Assembly: GCF_026230105.1 (NCBI RefSeq)
Contig: NC_079480.1
Coordinates: forward strand, 23,540,488-23,604,487
DNA length: 64,000 nucleotides
Source of the DNA: Diorhabda sublineata
Taxonomy: Eukaryota > Arthropoda > Insecta > Coleoptera > Chrysomelidae
Direction of reading: 5' to 3'
Part shown: one piece after another, positions 57,701 to 64,000 of the stretch
Numbering within the stretch: position 1 is the stretch's first letter
How the letters are laid out: every line of letters begins with the position of its first letter
Made by a program: the position numbers and the translations under genes
The notes under the pieces: generated by a model
Seen by the model: only the letters and a program-made list of their open reading frames with translations
Told to the model about the DNA's origin: nothing
Databases searched by the model: none

Positions 57701-57899
57701 TAGTAAGTCCTTTAAACGCAGATGTTATCAACATTGAACTTAATACATCCTACAAATACAATTCCTCGCTCTTAAAATTTGTCACCAACAGGTCCTTTCT
57801 CGTTGAGTTGCAGTCAGCAGCTTTAGTTATTGATTGACATTGTTCAGCGAGTTGATAAAGCGTTAAGCAAAACTCGGAGGTGTAAATCATGGATGTACT

Positions 57900-58341
57900 T
57901 TTCAGAACCACATAACTAGTCGTCAAATGCTTTGAAGTTTCTTGACCGTTACTATCCTGATTGAGTAGATTTCGTGGAATCCTTTGTGACAGGTAATGAG
58001 CCATAGATTATGTATGAAACAACTCAAACGAAACGACGATTACAGTATTGGATACGCAGGAATTTTCCAACAAGACCCATGTAATTCAAACGATCTTTAT
58101 ATTTTCAACAACAGTTAGATTATCCCAATGGTTTTTGGGACCAAAAAGGTGAATTGCTTTCGAGGATTGTGTAGTCTAACGACAATTAATGCTGATTCAT
58201 GCTGTGAACCTTATAAAAACTTTTAAAAACAAACGATTGAGAATTGTGATCTACGATAATGCCAGTCCCCACAGCGCTTGTGTAACCCAACAACTCTTTC
58301 AGTGATCCCAATGTAGTCCGGTCAATTTCGACATTCGTAGT
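57900..58341 (+). pseudogene. Mariner transposase, 5' half of a copy split by a foldback element
   Basis: The plus strand reads FVTGNEP, stop, IMYETTQTKRRLQYW (the first-aspartate region 'VTGDE.W..Y', with D changed to N), then VIYDNASPHSACVTQQLFQ (the second-aspartate region 'LHDNA.PH.A'). Stops and shifts separate the parts. The coding sequence is interrupted at 58,342 by the foldback element and resumes after 59,434. Confidence 0.7.
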
Positions 58342-59434
58342 TACATAAATTCAAGCTGAAAATCAGTAAAATTGCTTAATATACAATTGAAAGTAAAATT
58401 TGAATGTTCCCCATCATTTCTGTGTATGGAAAAAATTTTATTCGGGGTCAAAGGTCAAAAAAATGAGTTTTCAGCAGAATGGTGAGTTTACCATAAAAAT
58501 ACCTCAGACAAAAATTGTAGATCATAAAATTATCTACAAAAAACGTATCGATACTTTTTTTCCTACAAGCCACTGTTTCTGAGATATAACGATTCAAAAA
58601 GTTGTTGTATTTAATGGTTGTTGTGAGTATTTGTAAGAAATTTCTGTTGACTGGTTGGAACTGTATTAATTCATCAAATAAATTATCAATTGACGAAGAT
58701 GTTGCTAAAGCTGATGTACTAAAGCTGTTCTGTAGCTTTAGTATTTCTCGTGCAATCACTATAGCCATTAAATACGACAGTAAATCTGAAATATTATTTT
58801 TACAACTTTTTGAATCGTTATATCTCAGAAACGGTAGGTCGTAAGAAAAAAGTTTTAATATGTTTTTTGTAAATAATTTCAAGATCTACAATTTTTGTTG
58901 GATGTATTATTATGATAAAACTTACCGTTTTGCTAATAATCACGAAAAATTCCTTTTTTTTACCTCTACAACTTTTTGAATCATTATATCTCAGAAACGG
59001 TAGCTCGTAAGAAAAAAAATATTGATACGTTTTTTGTAAATAATTTTAAGATCTACAATTTTTGTTAGGTGTATTGTTATGATAAAACTTACCGTTTTGC
59101 TAATAATCACGAAAAATTCCTTTTTTTTCCCTTTACCACTTTTTGAATCATTATATCTCAGAAACGGTAGCTCGTAAGAAAAAAAGTATTGATACGTTTT
59201 TTGTGAATAATTTTAAGATACAATTTTTGTTAGGTGTATTATTATGATAAAACTTACCGTTTTGCTAATAATCACGAAAAATTCCTTTCTTTTACCTTTA
59301 CAACTTTTTGAATCATTATATCTCAGAAACGGTAGCTTGTAGGAATACACGGAAATGATGAGGACACTCAAATTTTATTTTCAATTGTATTTTGAACAAT
59401 TTCACTGATTTTCAGCTTGATGTGAATTTATGTA
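58342..59434. mobile_element. Long-inverted-repeat (foldback) element inside a mariner
   Basis: The ends tacataaattcaagctgaaa and the complement of tttcagcttgatgtgaatttatgta are inverted. Complementarity continues through tacaattgaaa.taaaattt and the arm motif cagaaacgg. The right arm contains a tandem triplication of about 185 bp (marker atcattatatctcagaaacg near 58,980, 59,148 and 59,311, plus a diverged copy near 58,810), while the left arm has one copy. The loop at about 58,615-58,810 carries a minus-strand open frame. Confidence 0.8.
58448..58882 (-). CDS. Loop-spanning open frame of the foldback element
   Basis: A 144-codon minus-strand frame crosses the loop and both inner arm edges. 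The loop part reads YLMAIVIAREILKLQNSFST, SALATSSSIDNLFDELIQFQ and VNRNFLQILTTTIKY; the outer parts are arm sequence and probably not coding. The loop segment has a protein-like composition and loosely resembles the loop ORF of the 40.9-kb element. Function unknown. Confidence 0.3.
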   Translation of the reverse strand: MKLFTKNILKLFSYDLPFLRYNDSKSCKNNISDLLSYLMAIVIAREILKLQNSFSTSALATSSSIDNLFDELIQFQPVNRNFLQILTTTIKYNNFLNRYISETVACRKKSIDTFFVDNFMIYNFCLRYFYGKLTILLKTHFFDL

Positions 59435-59660
59435 CCTTCACTTTTATTTTTTGGTCTAATTTAACCGGACTAATGGGACATTTTCGAACTCCCACTATAC
59501 AGACCCGATCTACCATCGAGTGATTTTCATCTTTTCCATGTAATAAGGAAGTGGATTGAAGTGAATTGCTTCCAAACTGACATGGAGCTCAAAGAAGCCG
59601 TTAAAATTCACCTCAAATAATTTGCGGGTACATTTTATGAAAAGTGTGTAGTTAACAGAT
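59435..59660 (+). pseudogene. Mariner transposase, 3' half of the split copy
   Basis: The plus strand reads LPLYRPDLPSSDFHLF, then HVIRKWIEVNCFQTDMELKE and FAGTFYEKCV. This is the third-aspartate region ('HPPYSPDLAPSDFHLF') followed by the C-terminal 'FYE.G' segment of mariner. It continues the fragment that ends at 58,341 and shows the foldback element landed inside it. Confidence 0.7.
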
Positions 59661-61760
59661 TAATTTTGACAATTATGATAAATTTTTTTGTTTATTGAGC
59701 CGTCTGTTATTCACAACACATAGAAAGCTGAGAAAAAAAACAATCCTTGTAATTTCACTGATTCAAAAAGGCGTTTGATTATTTTTTCAAAAAACTTCCA
59801 CATAGTCAAATTAGTAAGTATGTATATTAATTAGAGTTATCCTGATTACGAGATTTGTGGGATATTATGAGAAAGTGAGTTTTCATTTCGTATCACTCTT
59901 GTAGACTCTTGCATAGTTAATCTACGAGATGTCATAAAAAGAAATCGACTACTTCTTCAAACTCGACAAACAACTCAATAGTTTTTGTTTTAAAAAAATT
60001 TTCCATAGTGGATAACGACGTAGATATTGTGTGTGATTTATACAGTTGCTAAATTCGAGATAATTAAGATTTTATTTTTTTTTTGGAGAAGTTTTTGGAA
60101 CATTAACAGTCACATAAAGTTGTATCTAGATTAACTTTTAATGAGCAATCATAAAAGTTTGTCCTAAGTTACGTTATATCTTTTAGGGTGGTTTTTAATA
60201 TGTCTGTGATATTATAGTTGATTTAGAAATTTTTTTACCCTGAAATTAGCGAAGATATTTTGTAATTTTCATATTTTTTCTGGAGATATTCTTTAAAAAA
60301 ATGTTTGGTTAGGTTATAACCTAATTTTTATATCTGCAAATCTACAAGATTCTTATATATCATAATCATTGATACCGAAATCGACAAATTTGTACTAAAT
60401 TTGATTCATGTAGTCTGTGTTGTACGATTTTATTAAATAAAAATATTGATACATTATTTGAAAAAGACTTTACCACTTCGTCTGCTCTTTTATATCTTAT
60501 TGTATATGTATATGTATAACCAACACTTCATTCATGACTCAGAATTCAGTATCAATATCTACACATCAATAGATTGAAGGCGGGTGCTGATCCGTACTTG
60601 AATGGCTTCAGGTTTCAGGTTATGTCGAAGTTATCGCGACTCGGCGGCTATTCGACTTTGCTTCACGGGATTTTCTCTGTTTGTGATCTCGAAAAACGTT
60701 CCACAAAGGTCGTTTTTAAGTGATTGCTTTTTTTGTATTTCGTTTATTTCCGATTATTCGTTATGACAGACATTTTTTTTTCGGTTTCACAAGCAGAATT
60801 TTTGAAATGTTGAAAATTATCTAACGTAAGAGATTAAACATCACACCGTTTAATTATATATTTTTAACGTTCATAAAAAAGTATATAGGGTGATTAAAAA
60901 TGACGATTAAAGGTAGTTAAAGATAAAAAATTATTATACATCAACTTTTTTCAGTGTACACGTTAACAAACGAAGAAGTAATTATCTTATAAAGAACGAA
61001 GGACAACGAACAAATCGCTAACGAACTAACCGACTTCAAATTCGACCCTAATTACTAGTATTCGAAAAGTTTTTCAAACTTTCCAAACTCCACTGTTTCT
61101 AATTCGTTCTCCATACTGACACATCCTTACAAAACATTCGGATTGATTTATGGAAAAAGGTTTAATTTAGTATCTCTAGAGACCTAGCTGACCTGTCCAA
61201 TGAAGCAAGCGACTGATAAGGATTAGATTCCCTACCAATCGGACGTTAGACAGTGACTGATGCGATCATCGGTGGTTACTTGATTAAATGCGAACTGTCA
61301 CCGCGTTTCGTATGATATTCACCCTCTACCACGAGGTATCTCATAGACCAGACAATATTTTTCATATATAAATAGATAGAGCTGTAAAAATTTTCTAAAA
61401 TACATGTCCATGTCTCACATTTTGACCTATAGGTGGCTATAGATACTTCAAAACAAACTTTCGTTTCGTTTATGGTGGTGTGTTTGGACACGCATAAATT
61501 CCAGAAAGTGAAACGGTGAATCAGGAGTGTTTTGAAACGTTTACACATAAGACGAATTTATTTTTTCATCGCTTGACTTATTGAAAAACACGTTATATAG
61601 TTCTTTGAACTGATATTTTCTCGAAGGAATCCACTGGCGATGCGTCTGTCCTATTGCTTTGAGTTCGAAATTGTTATGAATTTTTTTAACAAAAAAATTA
61701 TGGCCAGGAAGATCTATATATTCGTTTTATTTGTTTATTCTCTAAAATTTTTGAGAATTT
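59661..61760. other. Intergenic DNA with a CpG-containing block
   Basis: 60,580-60,700 is richer in CpG than its surroundings (gaagttatcgcgactcggcg) and follows TCAGTATCA, an initiator-like motif. An ATG at 60,601 opens about 57 codons (MASGFRLCRSYRDSAAIRLC) with no recognisable domain. It could be a promoter with a first exon. The rest shows nothing supportable. Confidence 0.3.
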
Positions 61761-61768
61761 CGTTTTGG

Positions 61769-61825
61769 GTATATAAACGAGTGTGTTTAGCGGAGTTGGT
61801 TAGTTTATAATTAAAAGTCATAATG
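61769..61825 (+). promoter_or_regulatory. Putative core promoter
   Basis: TATATAAAC at 61,770 is a strong TATA box. About 30 bases downstream GAGTTGGTTAG could hold the start site, and an ATG follows at 61,823, but it opens only MNGTK before a stop. The transcript, if any, is unidentified and may be spliced or non-coding. Confidence 0.3.
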
Positions 61826-61829
61826 AACG

Positions 61830-63404
61830 GAACGAAATAGAAAATTAACCGAAGAATTTGAATGAAGCTGCAAAACTATGGGAGTAACGATTGTATGAGG
61901 TTCTTCTAAAATTTCTGCCACAAAACAGTTTGCATTGGATCGATATGAATGACGCTTTTTAGTTCTCTCTTTCCATCGTATAGAATCTACAGCAGATTCA
62001 CCTCCATGAATTATTACTTCAATTCAACAATGTGCTCACTCTACAATGCATCTGCGTCGTTTGTTTGAAGATTTTTTTTGTTTTAGCAGCAATGAATACT
62101 CTTGTTTGTTATTGAGCAGTCCAGATAGAAAGAAATCCTGTTTTTCGTTGAATTGGAGTCAATTATGTAGTTGTTGCTGTTCTGTGTCTGATGTGTCTCA
62201 ACAGAAGCTTCTCTTTAATTGCCCAGCATTGACACTAACTTATTACTTCCTAGAGGTTCTGTGTCAATAGACGGTATGATTTATTAAGCAATTGAGAGAC
62301 CAAAAACTGGACATCTTCTTTGGTAATTACTCTTGGTCTTCTATTGGAGGTTTAGAATAAAAACTTCCGGTTTCTTGGTACTGTAGAATCTGGCCATGAA
62401 AGTCCTCTAAGTAAAAATGCTACTTCTTGTCTCGCTCGCTTTTTCTGAAAATGTTTCCTATGTTTATCACTTTCTTTTGCTACAATTTAGAGCATTGTTT
62501 GATTTTTTCAACAGTTAAGACACTAAAAATTAATTATTTCGGTTGGTACTTCCTCTTAGCCCTTTATTAGAGGTTTATCATTGAAGTTCTTGTTTTTTTA
62601 TTGGTAGCGTGGAGTTGCAAGTGTGACCACGTTGAGCTGGATATATTTCTTTGGAATGTAATAACTTTATTAATCAAGGAACGAATTCTATATATCCTTT
62701 ACATTATTGCTATAGAAGTAATAAATTGGTTTATAAATATCAGTACCGGTCTAATTCTTTGGTGGTAAGTATCATCGACCACACTATTTAATATGTCATT
62801 AATCAAGATATCTTGATTAATGTACTAAATTTCTTACATCGCCGGACGATTCACTTAATTACGTTCACGTTGGGAATTCACACGTGTCGGCATCATTTAT
62901 AAACCGTTAATTTGGTGGAAGATACTAACCTTAAAACTTTATTTCATTTTTTGATCCGATCTCAATCTTAGATCTTATTCGTTTGTGGATCTATGGTAAG
63001 AAATAGGTCGATGGTTGATTGTTCTTGGGGTTTTGTTTCAAGTGTAACCATTTCAATTATCATAAAAATTTGATAATTCAATACTAATGTACGGAAGACG
63101 AAGATAAGTTTAGAAAGAAATTATACAATGAAAATACGGTCAGTGAATTTCTATCTAGAAGGATCAGAGGTGTTGAAAAAATATGAATCACACGCGGAAA
63201 TTGTTTGTATGTGATGTAGCACCCCCAAGTTTCACATGAAGCATTACATTGTTTGAATATTAATATTTTATAGAATATCTGATGTCGTTTGGGTTTTTAT
63301 GGATTAAAATCTAAGAATAATCCCAAAAAAATCCCAAGGAAAAGAAGTTGAATTGAAAATAAATAAGAACAATTATAGAATTATAGAATGAAGAATATAG
63401 TGGA
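61830..63404. other. Intergenic DNA with a perfect palindrome
   Basis: A frame at 62,046-62,270 (plus) is cysteine- and serine-rich with no domain. 62,797-62,822 is a perfect 26-bp palindrome centred on GATATC. No gene is supportable. Confidence 0.45.
62797..62822. repeat. Perfect 26-bp palindrome
   Basis: The half-site is cattaatcaagat and the second half is its exact complement. There is no spacer, and pairing stops at both outer bases. Confidence 0.95.
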
Positions 63405-64000
63405 TGGAAACATCAGGAGAAACAATTGGTTCTAAGTAATGTAGAAAAAACTGAAATAAAAAGCAATTGGGATCATTAGGGGCCTTCATGGCTCATATTG
63501 AATTAGTATATTCGATATTTTGTAAATTTCGGATACTTTTATCTATTTTTTCAAAATCTAGTCACCGAAAACCTCAGAGGAGCAATTGATTCTAATAAAT
63601 GTATAAAAAACTGAAATAAAAAGAAATGGAGATCATTAGAGGCCTTCTTGGCTCATATTGAATTAGTTTATTCGATATTTCATAAATTTCTGATACTTTT
63701 ACCTATTTTTTCAAAATCTAGTGAATGAAAACCTCAGGAGAAGCGATTGGTTCTAACTAATGTAGAAAAAACTGAAATAAAAAGCAATGGGGATCATTAG
63801 AGGCCTCCTTGGCTCATATTGAATCAGTATATTCGATATTTTGTGAATTTCTGATATTTTTATCTATTTTTTCAAAATCTAGTGACTGAAAAGCTCAGAA
63901 GAAACAATTGATTGTAATAAATGTAGAAAAAACTAAAATAAAAAGCAATGGGGATCATTAGAGGCCTCCTTGGCTCATATTGAATCAGTATATTCGATAT
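63405..64000 (+). repeat. 160-bp tandem array, open at the right edge
   Basis: Four units contain actgaaataaaaag, gatcattagaggcct, ttggctcatattgaat and ttttttcaaaatctagtg. Successive markers (ggccttc/ggcctcc...ggctcatattg) lie near 63,481, 63,640, 63,802 and 63,961, a period of about 159-162 bp. The array continues past the window. Confidence 0.9.

Noticed and set aside
57750..58004. 84-codon minus-strand frame
   Set aside because: It overlaps the plus-strand mariner remnant and has no domain, so it is likely a shadow.
61276..61548. 90-codon minus-strand frame
   Set aside because: No domain, signal peptide or splice context; I could not support it as a gene.

Overview
This 64-kb window looks like AT-rich, intron-bearing, transposon-laden animal DNA, almost certainly from an insect. 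The evidence is a (CCTAA)n/(TTAGG)n tract of the insect telomere type, many decayed mariner transposases, LINE families of the kinds common in insects, and spliced genes with short exons and AATAAA signals. A beetle is my guess for the order; the sequence does not prove it. There are no bacterial operons, rRNA genes, convincing tRNA genes or CRISPR arrays.

Host genes are sparse. Two are well supported. The first is the last exon of a THEM6-like (thioesterase-fold) gene at 2336-2572. The second is a three-exon gene for a small secreted protein at 9639-11842, whose first intron carries a dead LINE in antisense. Weaker candidates are a signal-peptide first exon behind a TATA-like promoter (28.7-28.9 kb), two coding-like segments at 20.7-21.7 kb, a cysteine-containing exon at 38.4-38.6 kb, and coding-like frames near 45.1, 46.8 and 47.7 kb.

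Most of the rest is repeats. 1-1.5 kb: the 5' half of a LINE on the minus strand with an uninterrupted endonuclease frame running off the left edge. 4.08-8.48 kb: a TTAA-flanked element whose ends are inverted repeats and whose body is about 50 copies of a 75-bp unit carrying the core of those same inverted repeats. 18.8-19.35 kb: a small TIR element enclosing the telomere-like tract. 23.6-24.6, 40.9-42.0 and 58.3-59.4 kb: three long-inverted-repeat (foldback) elements; the last interrupts a mariner. 25.6-28.0 kb: a 621-bp tandem repeat with older internal subrepeats. 29-33 kb: a 119-bp satellite. 39.5-40.4 kb: a palindrome-rich minisatellite whose unexpanded relative is at 13.7 kb. 43.2-46.3 kb: a duplicated repeat block. 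47.2-47.7 kb: a 60-bp repeat. 63.4 kb to the right edge: a 160-bp array.

Between these lie at least seven decayed mariner copies, about eleven LINE fragments, one Penelope-like GIY-YIG fragment and a possible pogo-like fragment. The recurring theme is tandem expansion inside, or starting from, inverted-repeat transposons. It is seen at three or more independent loci and is the most distinctive feature of the window.
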